This document shows positions 51,794 through 60,712 of a DNA stretch of 64,000 nt, piece by piece. Position 1 is the first letter of the stretch. Every line of letters begins with the position of its first letter. The DNA is taken from positions 6,243,357 through 6,307,356 of the forward strand of contig NZ_CM001489.1 of assembly GCF_000262465.1 (NCBI RefSeq), read 5' to 3'. Under the pieces are notes generated by a model, which saw nothing but the letters and a program-made list of their open reading frames with translations, made no database searches and was not told the DNA's origin. A program made the position numbers and the translations under genes. Source of the DNA: Frankia sp. QA3 (GTDB lineage Bacteria > Actinomycetota > Actinomycetes > Frankiales > Frankiaceae).

Positions 51794-53005
51794 TCAGAGC
51801 CGGTAGGACTGGTAGTAGAGCAGTTTCACCACATCGCCGAAGCGCGTCCCGTACAGGCGGTCGGTGGAGCCGGTGTAGGCGTAGCTGACCACCGCGTCGA
51901 TCCAGCCGTGCCCGGGCCCGAGGCGACCGAACCCGGTGATGAACGGGCCGCCGCTCGCGCCCGCCGTCATCCGGCAGCGCACCCCGATCGACGAGCCGCC
52001 GTACGGGTCGGCCGACCCGGGCCCGGCGCAGTAGATGAGCTGGTTGCCGTCGTACGGCGACAGGCGCGGGTAGCCGAAGCTGTACTGCTGGTAGGTGCTT
52101 GGCAGGTCGAAGGCGATGCCCTGGGCCCCGACCGCGTCCTCGATGTGCCGGCCGCCGTGGGTGTTGAACAGCGCGAACCCGGCGTCGACGTCGAAGTTCC
52201 TGCCGGTCGCCCAGCCCGGGGTCACGGTCAGCCGGCGGGCGGTCCAGATGCCGTACGGCATCGTCGCGTCGACATAGCCCGGGACGAAGGCGACGTGCTG
52301 GGCGAACTGCGAGCCGACGCCGCCGTGCAGGCAGTGCCCGGCGGTCACGACGAGGTCGCGGCCCGGGCTCGTCACCACGCTCGCCGAGCACACGAAATCG
52401 GCGCCGCTGATCGTGGTGAACAGCCGACCGGTGGTCGACGTGACCAGCCCGCCCCGGGTGTACGGCGTGCCGTCGCTGGGCGGCGGGGGCGTGCTCGACA
52501 GCCCGGGGTTCGGGTCGTCGGCGAACGGCGCGACCGACGCCGTGCTGGTGCCGGTGGCGTCGGCGCGGTCGGTGGTGTGGGAGCCGAAGGCCCGGTCGCG
52601 ACGCTCGGCCGTCCAGTACCGCTCGACCGCGCGCTGCTCGGTGGTGCTCAACGCGCCGGGCGCCGACGGCGGCGATGGCTGCCCGCGGGTGATCTCGGCG
52701 GCGAGGTCGGTCGGCCGGACCGCCCCGGCCGCCTGGCCGGCGATCGGCGGGCCATCGCCAGCCGGTCGCACCCCCGCGCCCGGCAGGCCGGTGAGACCGC
52801 CGGGGCCGTCCGCGAGGATCGCGCCGCCCGGCGCGGCCTGGGCGGGGGAGGCCGGCATGGCCGTGGGGGCGAGCCCCACGCCCGCCGTCAGCAGTACGGC
52901 GGCGACCAGCCGCGAGCGGGCTGGTGGCCGGGGCCGCTGCCCGTGCTGCCGCGTGCCCGCTCGATGCCTCGCACCCCTCGCATCTTTGCCTGCCCTCCGT
53001 GACAT
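51794..53005 (-). CDS. Secreted trypsin-like serine protease (S1 family)
   Basis: The 403-residue protein has an Arg-rich N-terminus plus hydrophobic signal segment (LVAAVLLTAGVGLAPTAMPASPAQA). A 140-residue pro-region is followed by a chymotrypsin-fold domain with His224 in TAGHC (about), Asp in DVDAGFALF (about 275) and Ser in TAGASGGPF (about 351). Paired Cys (FVCS, GHC; YCAG, VRC) suggest two disulfides outside the cell. ATG 53005 follows an in-frame GTG at 53008; no strong ribosome site is visible. It resembles the secreted peptidases of streptomycetes. Confidence 0.85.
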   Translation of the reverse strand: MSRRAGKDARGARHRAGTRQHGQRPRPPARSRLVAAVLLTAGVGLAPTAMPASPAQAAPGGAILADGPGGLTGLPGAGVRPAGDGPPIAGQAAGAVRPTDLAAEITRGQPSPPSAPGALSTTEQRAVERYWTAERRDRAFGSHTTDRADATGTSTASVAPFADDPNPGLSSTPPPPSDGTPYTRGGLVTSTTGRLFTTISGADFVCSASVVTSPGRDLVVTAGHCLHGGVGSQFAQHVAFVPGYVDATMPYGIWTARRLTVTPGWATGRNFDVDAGFALFNTHGGRHIEDAVGAQGIAFDLPSTYQQYSFGYPRLSPYDGNQLIYCAGPGSADPYGGSSIGVRCRMTAGASGGPFITGFGRLGPGHGWIDAVVSYAYTGSTDRLYGTRFGDVVKLLYYQSYRL

Positions 53006-53128
53006 CACGATCGCGCAGAGTAGCAGAATTCGAGATCCGGGTGGCCGGGGCGCGGCGGGCGCCTACCGGGTGCCGGTCAGATCCCCCGCGGCGGGTGAGG
53101 GTGGTCGCCGCGGCCGGCGTGCGGGTGG

Positions 53129-53608
53129 TCAGCCGGTGGGTGTGGTGGGCGCGGCGAGGTGCTCGTGGGCCTGTGCCCAGGTGGGAGCGCCGGCGCCGGC
53201 CGGCGGGCGCCAGAAGACGAGCCGGGACCGGGCCATCGCGGGCGCGAGGCGGCGCATCGCCTCCCGGTGGCGGGGGTCGCCGACGAACGCGTCCAGCGCG
53301 GCCCGGTCCGTCCATGCGGACAGGGTCCAGTACTCGCGCCGCAGTGGCCGGGCGACCAGCGAGACGCCGAGGGCGCCGGGCGCGGCGAGCACGGCCCGCC
53401 GGACGGCCAGGGCCGAGCGCAGCATCGTGACCGTGTGCCGGGTCGAGCTGAGGACGAAGTGGGAGGCCATGACCTCGATGGGGCCGGCCTCGGCGCTGGT
53501 CGCCTCGACCTGCGTGCCCCCGGCGTTGGTGCCCCCGGCGTTGGTGCCCCCGGCGTCGGCGGCGCCGGGCTTGCCGCTGGGCGGGGTGGTCCAGGGAATC
53601 GTCGGCAC
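53129..53608 (-). CDS. Small dimeric alpha-beta barrel protein (DUF3291/antibiotic-monooxygenase-like)
   Basis: This 159-residue protein has a 40-residue N-terminal linker with three NAGGT-type repeats, then a ferredoxin-like half (MASHFVLSSTRHTVTMLRSALAVRRAV, EYWTLSAWTDRAALDAFVGDPRHREAMRRL). This matches monooxygenase-like or DUF3291 domains that often metabolise quinones or haem. It is divergent from the PadR gene; the shared 95-bp region carries a candidate PadR operator. It is probably a PadR target. Confidence 0.72.
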   Translation of the reverse strand: MPTIPWTTPPSGKPGAADAGGTNAGGTNAGGTQVEATSAEAGPIEVMASHFVLSSTRHTVTMLRSALAVRRAVLAAPGALGVSLVARPLRREYWTLSAWTDRAALDAFVGDPRHREAMRRLAPAMARSRLVFWRPPAGAGAPTWAQAHEHLAAPTTPTG

Positions 53609-53661
53609 GGTGACCCACCTTCACAATCGTCTGACTCGGACTGTTGCCTCAAGGTAGGATA

Positions 53662-53674
53662 GTCTGGAACAGAC
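53662..53674. promoter_or_regulatory. Candidate PadR operator in divergent promoter
   Basis: GTCTG-GAA-CAGAC is a perfect inverted repeat within a wider ATA...TAT frame. For the leftward gene it falls between TTGACT (-35, 53679-53684 on the minus strand) and TATCCT. For padR it precedes the TATTAT -10 at 53691-53696, only 7 bp before the ATG, implying a leaderless padR transcript. The placement fits repression of both genes by PadR. Confidence 0.55.
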
Positions 53675-53703
53675 GGTATGAGTCAAGCCGTATTATCGAG
53701 ACC

Positions 53704-54426
53704 ATGGCGGAGATCGCACTGACACCGGTGTCGTACCTGGTTCTCGGGGAAGTGGCCCGCCGCGGCAGCGCCACGCCGTATGACCTCAAGGTCTCGGTCG
53801 CCGAGTCGGTCGGGAACTTCTGGTCGTTCCCGCATGCGCAGCTCTACAAGGAGCCGCCGCGCCTGGCCGCGGCCGGGCTGTTGGCCGAGGAGCGGGAGGC
53901 GGGGGGCCGCCGCCGGCGGATCTTCCGGATCACCGACGCCGGCCGGCGCAGCCTGGCGTCCTGGCTCTCCTCGGTCGACTCCGGGCGCACCGAACTACGC
54001 GACCCCGGCCTGCTCAAGCTCGCGTTCAGCGACCTCGGCCGCCCCGGCGACGTGGTCCGGCTCGCCCGCGCCCAGGCCGCCGCGCACCGGGCGCACCTGG
54101 AGGTCTACCGCACGCTGGCCGCATTGCCGGCGGACGCCATGGTCTGGTCGCTGCGGCGCACCCTGGATCTCGGCCTCGCCTACGAGCGGCTCGCGGCGGA
54201 GTTCTGGGAGCGGCTCGCCGCCGACCCGCTCGCCGCCGGCCCCGTCCTCGCCCCCACCGCGGCGCCGCAGGCCGACCCCGCGCAGCCGGCAGGGGATACC
54301 CGGGACACCCGGGGGGATACCCGGGGCGCCGAGGCCGCGGGCGGATCAGCGGGCGACGCGGTGGCGCCCCCGGGAGCGCAGGTAGTCCCGGATGACGTAG
54401 CTGCCGAGGGCGGTGGGGTCGGGTGA
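53704..54426 (+). CDS. PadR-family transcriptional regulator
   Basis: The 240-residue protein has the PadR winged helix (ALTPVSYLVLGEVARRGSATPYDL, FWSFPHAQLYKEPPRLAAAGLL, RRIFRITDAGRRSLASWL). A C-terminal dimerisation helix domain (about 90-175) follows, then a disordered Asp/Thr/Gly tail. The tail-encoding 3' end overlaps the 3' end of the convergent VWA gene by about 80 bp. Such regulators commonly repress detoxification genes; the divergent monooxygenase-like gene is the likely target. Confidence 0.88.
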   Translation: MAEIALTPVSYLVLGEVARRGSATPYDLKVSVAESVGNFWSFPHAQLYKEPPRLAAAGLLAEEREAGGRRRRIFRITDAGRRSLASWLSSVDSGRTELRDPGLLKLAFSDLGRPGDVVRLARAQAAAHRAHLEVYRTLAALPADAMVWSLRRTLDLGLAYERLAAEFWERLAADPLAAGPVLAPTAAPQADPAQPAGDTRDTRGDTRGAEAAGGSAGDAVAPPGAQVVPDDVAAEGGGVG

Positions 54427-56340
54427 GAGGACCCTCCCGCCGTTGCGCCGGGCCATCTCCTCGACGAACTGCACGAGCCGCGGCTCGTCGTCGAGCATGA
54501 ACACGTTGATGGTCACCCCACGGCGGGTCAGCCGGTCCACCTCGGCGAGGGTCAGCTCCAGGGTCTCGGGCATCGGCGGCCAGGAGAACGACGGTGTGCC
54601 GTCGCGCAGCAGGTGCGCGGTGGGCTCCCCGTCGGTGACGACCATGACGACCGGTTCGGCCTGCGGGTACCGGCTGAGCAGCCGGCCGGCGATGAGTAGG
54701 GCGTGCTGCAGGTTCGTGCCCTGAACCATCTCGGAGTCGAGGCCGGCGAGCTCCACCGGCCGCAGCTCGCGGGCGTAGTCCGAGAAGCCGATGATGTGGA
54801 TCTTGTCCTGCGGGAACGAGGTGCTGACGAGGGTGTGCAGCGCCAGCGCCGTCGACTTCGCGATCCCCCACGTCCCGCGCAGGGCCATCGAGTAGGACAG
54901 GTCCACCAGCAGGCAGACCGCCGCGGTGGTGCGTCGCTCGGTCTCGGCGACCTCGAAGTCGCCGACCTCCAGCCGCACCGGCCGGCCCTTCCCGGGCGGC
55001 CCGGCGCGCAGCACGGCGTTGCGGACCGTGCGGACGACGTCGATCGGCTGGGTGTCGCCGAACTGCCAGCCTCGCGAGGTGCCGAGCAGGTCGCCGGCGG
55101 AGCCGGCGTCGGTGAGGTTGTGATCGCCGCGGCCGCGGGCGGAGACCTGGCGGAAGATCCGGGCCAGCGCCGCCTGCCCGATCCGGCGGACCGCCCGGGG
55201 GGTGAGCTCCAGGCTGCCCGCCCGGCGGGTGATGAACCCCTGCTGTTCCAGCTCCCGCTCGATCTGCTGCAGGCTGCGCAGGTCGTCGACGGCGGAACGA
55301 CCGAGCGCCCGGGCGACCGCGTCGGGGTCGATGTCCTCCAGCGATGCCCCGGCGTAGTCCTGCCCGAGCGCGGCGGCGAGCTCGTCGAGCTCCGCCAGCT
55401 CCTCCAGCGCCGTCGTGGCGTCGCCCAGGCCCAGCGGCTCGTCCCCGGCGAGGCCCTCGCCGAACCGCCCGCCGCGCCCGCGGGCCCGTCCGCCCCAGTT
55501 CAGGTCCGGGCGGGAGGCCTGCAGCGCCTGGGCGAGCCGGGACATCTCGGCGGCCAGCCCCAGGTCCTCCATCGCGGTGGACATCAGATCGGCGAGCTCG
55601 GAGCGCTGCTGCGGGGTGAGCCCGGCGAGCAGCCGGGCGGCCGCCGCCGAACGGCGCGCCAGCGCGTCGACCAGCTCCTCGAGCGACTGCGGGTTCTCGG
55701 GGAAGAAGTCGCCGTACTGGGACATGAACTCGCCGAACGCCGCGTCGGTGTCCTCGCCGCGGGCGTCGGCCTCCAGCAGCGTGTTCAGCGCGCCGATCAT
55801 GTCCCGGATGCGGGCGAAATCCTCCGGAGTCGCGCCTTCCAGGGCCTGCTTCATCCCCTTGAACTGGGTGTCGAGGACCTCCCGGCGCAGCAGTTCGGAG
55901 ATCTTCTCGTAGGTCTCGCGGGCCTGCGGTGAACGCCAGTCGTACTCGGCCAGCGACCGCACCGCGCGCGCCGGGTCGGCGGGCAGCGCGTCGAGCTCGG
56001 CCTCGCGCAGCCGGGCCTCGTCCGACGGGTCGGGGAACAGCGCCGCCCGCTCCTGCCCGACGGCCGTGTCGAGCAGCCGGCGGACCTCCTGCAGGGTGCC
56101 GTCCATCCGGCCCCGGGAACGGGCCTCGCGCCGGCGTCGCTCGATGGCGCGGCGCATGTCGTCCAGCCCGCGCCGGCCGGGCATGCCGCGGCGCAGCAGG
56201 GCCTCCAGCGCCTCGCGGGGGGTACGCCCCTCCAGGATCTGACGGGACATCTCGTCGAGCGCGCCGGCCGCGGTGAAGGGGGAGGCGAGCGGGTCGGGCC
56301 CGCCGTCCCAGGGGCCGTAGCGGAATGTGCCGGAGCTCAC
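54346..56340 (-). CDS. VWA-domain protein partner of a MoxR-type ATPase
   Basis: The 664-residue protein starts at GTG 56340 after GGGAGGA. A helical N-terminal region (about 1-330) is followed by a linker and a von Willebrand A domain from about 465. The MIDAS motif DLSYS is in VCLLVDLSYSMALRG, and the downstream Thr and Asp are in EMVQGTN and VVTDGEPT. With the upstream AAA+ gene it forms a MoxR/VWA pair like the mycobacterial Rv0958-Rv0959 pair, often misnamed magnesium chelatase. Such pairs act as metal-insertion or assembly chaperones; the client is unknown. Confidence 0.85.
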   Translation of the reverse strand: MSSGTFRYGPWDGGPDPLASPFTAAGALDEMSRQILEGRTPREALEALLRRGMPGRRGLDDMRRAIERRRREARSRGRMDGTLQEVRRLLDTAVGQERAALFPDPSDEARLREAELDALPADPARAVRSLAEYDWRSPQARETYEKISELLRREVLDTQFKGMKQALEGATPEDFARIRDMIGALNTLLEADARGEDTDAAFGEFMSQYGDFFPENPQSLEELVDALARRSAAAARLLAGLTPQQRSELADLMSTAMEDLGLAAEMSRLAQALQASRPDLNWGGRARGRGGRFGEGLAGDEPLGLGDATTALEELAELDELAAALGQDYAGASLEDIDPDAVARALGRSAVDDLRSLQQIERELEQQGFITRRAGSLELTPRAVRRIGQAALARIFRQVSARGRGDHNLTDAGSAGDLLGTSRGWQFGDTQPIDVVRTVRNAVLRAGPPGKGRPVRLEVGDFEVAETERRTTAAVCLLVDLSYSMALRGTWGIAKSTALALHTLVSTSFPQDKIHIIGFSDYARELRPVELAGLDSEMVQGTNLQHALLIAGRLLSRYPQAEPVVMVVTDGEPTAHLLRDGTPSFSWPPMPETLELTLAEVDRLTRRGVTINVFMLDDEPRLVQFVEEMARRNGGRVLSPDPTALGSYVIRDYLRSRGRHRVAR

Positions 56341-56477
56341 CGGGGTCCTCCCACTGGTGTCATGTCCGGTCTGGGGCCGGACGTCCCGGACCTGGACCGA
56401 TGCCTCCGCGAGCGCCGTTGCCGCGTGTGTGCCGTCGCCCGACGGCCCGGGCTGATCGGCCCGGGCCGGGCCGGGCT

Positions 56478-58001
56478 TTAGGAGCCGTAGACCGTCCGGC
56501 CTGGCAGCTCCTCCTTCGCCAGCCGGCGGTTGAGGTGCAGTCCCTCCATCGCCAGCTCCAGCGCCGCCGCGGCGAGGCCGGGCGACTCCGCACCGTCCAC
56601 GCCGAGCCGGTTCAGGATCGCCGCGAGACCGGGCACCGGACCGACCCGGCGCAGCAGCTCGGCGGCGGGCACCATGTCGCCCGTCTCGACCGGGCCGTCG
56701 GCGTCGAACCGGTTCTGCAGCCCGGTCAGGTCGGCGCCGGCGAGGCGGGCCCGGAACGTCTCGGCGATCGCCCGGCGCAGCAGCAGCGCGAGCACCTCGT
56801 CTTCGCGCCCCTCCTCGAGCTGGTCGAACTCGACCTTGCCGCGCACCGCCGGCACGATCGCGGCGAGGTCGACCACCCGGGCGGTGGGCGTCTCCTCCCC
56901 GGTCAGCGCCGCGCGGCGCACCGCGGAGGCGGCCACCGTCTCGGCCGCGGCCACCGCCAGCCGGGCCGACACGCCCGAACGCTGGTCGACCTGCGGAGCG
57001 TCGCGGACGAGCCGGGTGAACCGGGCCACGATCTCCAGCAGGTGATCGGCTATCTCGGGCGTGCCGAGCGGCGAGCCCGCCCAGGAGATCACCGCCTCCT
57101 GGCGGATCAGCGCGAGCTCGTCGGCGAGCTGCAGCGGGTAGTGGGTGCGGACCTCGGCGCCGAAGCGGTCCTTGAGCGGGGTGATGATCCGGCCCCGGTT
57201 GGTGTAGTCCTCGGGGTTCGCCGAGGCCACCAGCAGCAGGTCGAGCGGCAGGCGCAGCAGGTAGCCGCGGACCTGGATGTCGCGCTCCTCCAGCACGTTG
57301 AGCAGCGCCACCTGGATGCGCTCGGCGAGGTCGGGCAGCTCGTTGACGCTGAAGATGCCGCGGTTGGTGCGCGGCACCAGGCCGTAGTGCACCGTCTCCG
57401 GATCGCCGAGGGTGCGGCCCTCGGCGACCTTCACCGGGTCGACATCGCCGATCAGGTCGCCCACGCTGGTGTCCGGAGTCGCGAGCTTCTCGCCGAACCG
57501 GTCGGAGCGGTGCCGCCAGCCGATCGGAAGCTCGTCGCCGAGCTGGGCTGCCAGCGCCCGGCAGCGGCCGCAGACCGGCTCGTACGGATGGTCGTTGATC
57601 TCGCAGCCGGCGACGGCGGGCGACCACTCGTCGAGCAGGCTCACCAGGGTGCGGATGAGCCGGGTCTTGCCCTGCCCGCGTTCGCCCAGGAAGACGATGT
57701 CGTGGCCGGCCAGGATGGCGCGCTCGACCTGCGGCAGGACGGTCTCGTCGAACCCGACGATGCCCGGGAAACGGGGAGCCTCACCCTTCATCAGGGCGAC
57801 GAGGTTGTCGCGCAGCTCCACGCGCACGGGCCGGTGAACGTGCCCGTTGCGGCGAAGCTCACCCACCGTGGCATACGGCGGAGCGGCACCCGCCGGCGCG
57901 GTGGCCGGGGATGTCGCGGTCGGTGGCATGGAATGACGGGGCGGTGCCGGCAGATCCTCCACGCGTCGACGGTACGTCGACACCGCCCGCGGCGCAGCCA
58001 T
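56478..58001 (-). CDS. MoxR/ChlI-like AAA+ ATPase
   Basis: The 507-residue ATPase (from ATG 58001; ATG 57929 is an alternative) has Walker A GERGQGKTR at about 104-112, Walker B/sensor IFSVNELPDL and LLLVASANPEDYTNRGRI, and an arginine finger region PLKDRF. A CEINDHPYEPVCGRCRA segment just after Walker A may bind zinc, a feature of this subgroup. It lies 137 bp upstream of the VWA gene and is probably co-transcribed. By comparison with Rv0958 it is not part of chlorophyll synthesis. Confidence 0.86.
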   Translation of the reverse strand: MAAPRAVSTYRRRVEDLPAPPRHSMPPTATSPATAPAGAAPPYATVGELRRNGHVHRPVRVELRDNLVALMKGEAPRFPGIVGFDETVLPQVERAILAGHDIVFLGERGQGKTRLIRTLVSLLDEWSPAVAGCEINDHPYEPVCGRCRALAAQLGDELPIGWRHRSDRFGEKLATPDTSVGDLIGDVDPVKVAEGRTLGDPETVHYGLVPRTNRGIFSVNELPDLAERIQVALLNVLEERDIQVRGYLLRLPLDLLLVASANPEDYTNRGRIITPLKDRFGAEVRTHYPLQLADELALIRQEAVISWAGSPLGTPEIADHLLEIVARFTRLVRDAPQVDQRSGVSARLAVAAAETVAASAVRRAALTGEETPTARVVDLAAIVPAVRGKVEFDQLEEGREDEVLALLLRRAIAETFRARLAGADLTGLQNRFDADGPVETGDMVPAAELLRRVGPVPGLAAILNRLGVDGAESPGLAAAALELAMEGLHLNRRLAKEELPGRTVYGS

Positions 58002-58181
58002 GGCGGCTGCCGTCCGCTGCAGGCGTAGTCGGGGTACCGCCGCCCGCCCCGCCCGAAGGAGCCCCCCGCCCGGGCCGCCCGGCTCGTCCGGCGGACTGGC
58101 TCCTAGGTGCCGGCGTCCCAGCCACGATGGGTGACCCCCGGCCCGGCCGGACTGGCATGGCCGGGCCAGGCCGGGGCGCCG

Positions 58182-58664
58182 TCAGGAGCCGTAAGGTGCG
58201 ACGGAGACGATCTCGACCTTCGCGGAGCGGCCGTTGGGGAGCGTGTAGCTGACGGTCTCGCCGGCCTTGTGGCCGGTCACGGCACCACCGAGCGGGGAGG
58301 CAGGGGAGAAGACGTCGATGGGCGTGCTGTGGTCCTCGCGGGAGCCGATGAGGAACTTCTCGGTCTCCTGCTCCCCGGGGAAGCGCACCTCGACGACCGT
58401 GCCCGGACCGGCCTCCCCGGTCGTGTTGGAAGCCTCGCCGACCTGCGCGTCGCGCAGCAGGTCCATGAGCTGGCGGATCCGGGCCTCCTGCTTGCCCTGC
58501 TCCTCCTTGGCGGCGTGATAGCCACCGTTCTCCTTGAGGTCACCCTCCTCGCGGGCCGCCTCGATCTTGGTCGCGATCTCCGTGCGCCAGGGGCCGGTGA
58601 GGTAGTCGAGCTCGGAGCGGAGCCGGTTGTATGCCTCCTGAGTGAGCCAAGTCTGCTGCGTCAC
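58182..58664 (-). CDS. greA: Transcription elongation factor GreA
   Basis: GreA rescues backtracked RNA polymerase by stimulating RNA cleavage. The product has the N-terminal coiled coil with tip acids in AREEGDLKENGGYHAAKEEQ and the C-terminal FKBP-like domain (FLIGSREDHSTPIDVFSPASPLGGAVTGHKAGETVSY). GTG 58664 (160 residues) is preferred because GAGGAG lies ten bases upstream. GTG 58673 would leave that site only one base away. Close to the mycobacterial protein in pattern. Confidence 0.94.
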   Translation of the reverse strand: MTQQTWLTQEAYNRLRSELDYLTGPWRTEIATKIEAAREEGDLKENGGYHAAKEEQGKQEARIRQLMDLLRDAQVGEASNTTGEAGPGTVVEVRFPGEQETEKFLIGSREDHSTPIDVFSPASPLGGAVTGHKAGETVSYTLPNGRSAKVEIVSVAPYGS

Positions 58665-59109
58665 GCGGGTCACGCTCCTCGGTGAACATCAAAAGGGTCA
58701 CGATATCAAAATGAATCAAGGAATTCTGGGTCGAGCCCGCTGACTCCGGCGGCGGCTTCTCGACCGCCGGGAGACCCCGGACCAGCGGTTCTACCCTCGC
58801 GGGTGAGCCGTCAGTCCGTGGTTTCGACCATGACCGCACGGCTCCGGAGCGGGAGCGCGGCGGACGGGTGCCGCACTCCATCGGTCCCCCGGGGCCGGAC
58901 CGACACCGATGTCGGTACGCCGGCCGGCGACGTCACACCCGTCGCCGCATGCGCGGACGGTGCATTGTGCCACGGCGTTGGGTGACTTTTCCAGATCAAA
59001 CGTGGAGGCGGGCTCCATGGTTCCGCACAGTGGTGTAGCACGGCGGTCACGTCACGGCCACCCAGGTCGATGGCCGCAGTCCAGCCCGGCCGTCAGCGAC
59101 AATGGTGTC
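58665..59109. other. Divergent region between greA and mca
   Basis: The first 60 bp are unusually AT-rich (ATCAAAAGGG, GATATCAAAATGAATC) and probably form the greA promoter. Further right is the hairpin CCGGCGG/CCGCCGG (58746-58770, 11-nt loop). No gene is supported; frames open into mca lack similarity before ATG 59110. Confidence 0.5.
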
Positions 59110-60003
59110 ATGCCTTCGGTCGACGAGCGGCATGGCCTGCGTCTCATGGCCATCCATGCCCACCCCGATGACGAGTCCAGCAAGGGCGCGGCCACGATGG
59201 CGCGTTACGCGAGCGAGGGCGTGGACGTGCTGGTCGTGACGTGTACCGGTGGTGAGGAGGGCAGCATCCTCAACGCGGCGATGGACCTGCCCGGCGTCGC
59301 CGAGCGCATCACCGAGATCCGCCGCGAGGAGATGGAGAACGCCCGGCGCATCCTCGGCGTCCGCCAGGAGTGGCTCGGCTTCGTCGACTCCGGCCTGCCC
59401 GAGGGCGACCCGAAGCCGCCCGTGCCGCCGGGGCGCTTCTCCACCACGCCGCTCACCACGGCGGCCCAGCCCCTGGTCAGGCTGATCCGCACCTTCCGGC
59501 CGCAGGTCATCACGACCTACGACGAGTCCGGCGGCTATCCGCACCCCGACCACATCATGACGCACGAGATCAGCATCGAGGCGTTCGAGGCGGCCGGCGA
59601 CCCCGAGCGCTATCCCGAGGTCGGGGTCGACGCCGGGCTCGACCCCTGGCAGCCGCTCAAGCTGTACTACCACCTCACCTTCCACAAGGAGCGCATCCTC
59701 GCGCTGCACCAGGCGCTGCTGGCCCGCGGCCTGGAGTCCCCCTACGCCGAGCACCTCGACGAGTGGGCCGACCGGGCGGCGGACGCGGGCCGGCTGACCA
59801 CCCGGGTGCCGTGCGCGGACTGGTTCGAGACCCGCGATCGCGCCCTCATCGCGCACGCCACCCAGGTCGACCCCACCGGATGGTGGTTCCGAGTTCCGCT
59901 CGATGTCCAGCGGGAGGCCTGGCCCACCGAGGACTACCAGCTCGCCCGCTCGCTGATCGAGGTCGGCACGCTGCCCGAGGACGACCTGTTCAACGGCGTC
60001 TGA
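59110..60003 (+). CDS. mca: Mycothiol S-conjugate amidase
   Basis: Mca cleaves mycothiol-toxin adducts to a mercapturic acid and GlcN-Ins. The 297-residue protein shows the zinc motif AHPDDES (His18, Asp21), CTGGEEGSILN, LGFVDSGLPEGD, and the third ligand in GGYPHPDHIMTH, all typical of the MshB/Mca LmbE-like family. Length and the C-terminal FRVPLDVQREAWPTEDYQL favour Mca over the deacetylase MshB. Presence implies a mycothiol-producing actinobacterium. The greA-mca-small membrane protein order resembles mycobacterial Rv1080c-Rv1082-Rv1083. Confidence 0.93.
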   Translation: MPSVDERHGLRLMAIHAHPDDESSKGAATMARYASEGVDVLVVTCTGGEEGSILNAAMDLPGVAERITEIRREEMENARRILGVRQEWLGFVDSGLPEGDPKPPVPPGRFSTTPLTTAAQPLVRLIRTFRPQVITTYDESGGYPHPDHIMTHEISIEAFEAAGDPERYPEVGVDAGLDPWQPLKLYYHLTFHKERILALHQALLARGLESPYAEHLDEWADRAADAGRLTTRVPCADWFETRDRALIAHATQVDPTGWWFRVPLDVQREAWPTEDYQLARSLIEVGTLPEDDLFNGV

Positions 60004-60206
60004 TCGCCTGCGCGGCAGGTGGCCGGCCGGCCGGCGGGGGCTGATCGGCGCCTGCCGCCGGCGGTCCGGCGCGGCGTAGTGTCGAGGGTGGGTACCGCCG
60101 GGAGCCCACGGCGCACCGCCCGCAGGGGGCGGAGCCGGCCGCGCGCTCGCGCGGCGCAGCGGCGGGTGATGACCGCAGAGATGGACCCGGGTGTGAGGAC
60201 GTCACC

Positions 60207-60566
60207 GTGAACGAGATCTTCGCCGGTTCCGTGCTGGCCGAGCAGGAGTCCAGCGCGGGCGCTGTCGGTCTGCTCATCGTCGTGGGGCTGATCGTGGTCT
60301 CCGCCGGGCTGTTCTTCATGCTTTCGAAGAGCCTGCGCCGGATGCGCTCGAACGTGGCGAACGGTGAGTTCCTCGGGGTCGATCCCGACCGGCCCACCGG
60401 CCCGGTCGATCCCCGCCAGGCGATCCGCCGCCGGTCGGGCCGGGTGACCGGCAAGGCCCCGGTGATCGACGGCGAGGTCGTCGGCGACGCCAGGGCCGCC
60501 GGGGGCGCCGGCGACGGGCTGGACCTGCCCGCCCAGCCCGGCCCCCCGGGTCCCGGCGGCCGCTGA
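60207..60566 (+). CDS. Small single-pass membrane protein downstream of mca
   Basis: The 119-residue protein from GTG 60207 has one TM helix (about 18-40, AVGLLIVVGLIVVSAGLFFML), then a basic cytoplasmic segment (SLRRMRSNVANGEFLG) and a Gly/Pro tail. It occupies the place of Rv1083, a conserved partner downstream of mca. Function unknown. Confidence 0.75.
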   Translation: MNEIFAGSVLAEQESSAGAVGLLIVVGLIVVSAGLFFMLSKSLRRMRSNVANGEFLGVDPDRPTGPVDPRQAIRRRSGRVTGKAPVIDGEVVGDARAAGGAGDGLDLPAQPGPPGPGGR

Positions 60567-60649
60567 GCAGCCTTCCGCCCGGCCCGTCGCCGAGCGCGCG
60601 GCCTTGCGGCCCGTCGCTGAGCAGCTTCCCCTCGGTCGCTTCCGGGTTT

Positions 60650-60700
60650 CCTGCTTATCCGGAGAGTTTCGTGTCCGATTTATCCCTCCGGATAAGCAGG
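60650..60700. terminator. 15-bp perfect hairpin between convergent genes
   Basis: CCTGCTTATCCGGAG (60650-60664) and CTCCGGATAAGCAGG (60686-60700) pair perfectly around a 21-nt loop. The loop ends TTTATCC, so the right arm can also pair locally as TTATCC-CTCC-GGATAA. It sits between the small membrane-protein gene and leuS and likely ends both transcripts. Confidence 0.75.
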
Positions 60701-60712
60701 GTGGCGGAGCGG

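Noticed and set aside
56478..58001. Magnesium chelatase for chlorophyll or cobalamin synthesis
   Set aside because: The ATPase and VWA proteins match the MoxR-type pair of mycobacteria, and no tetrapyrrole genes are nearby.
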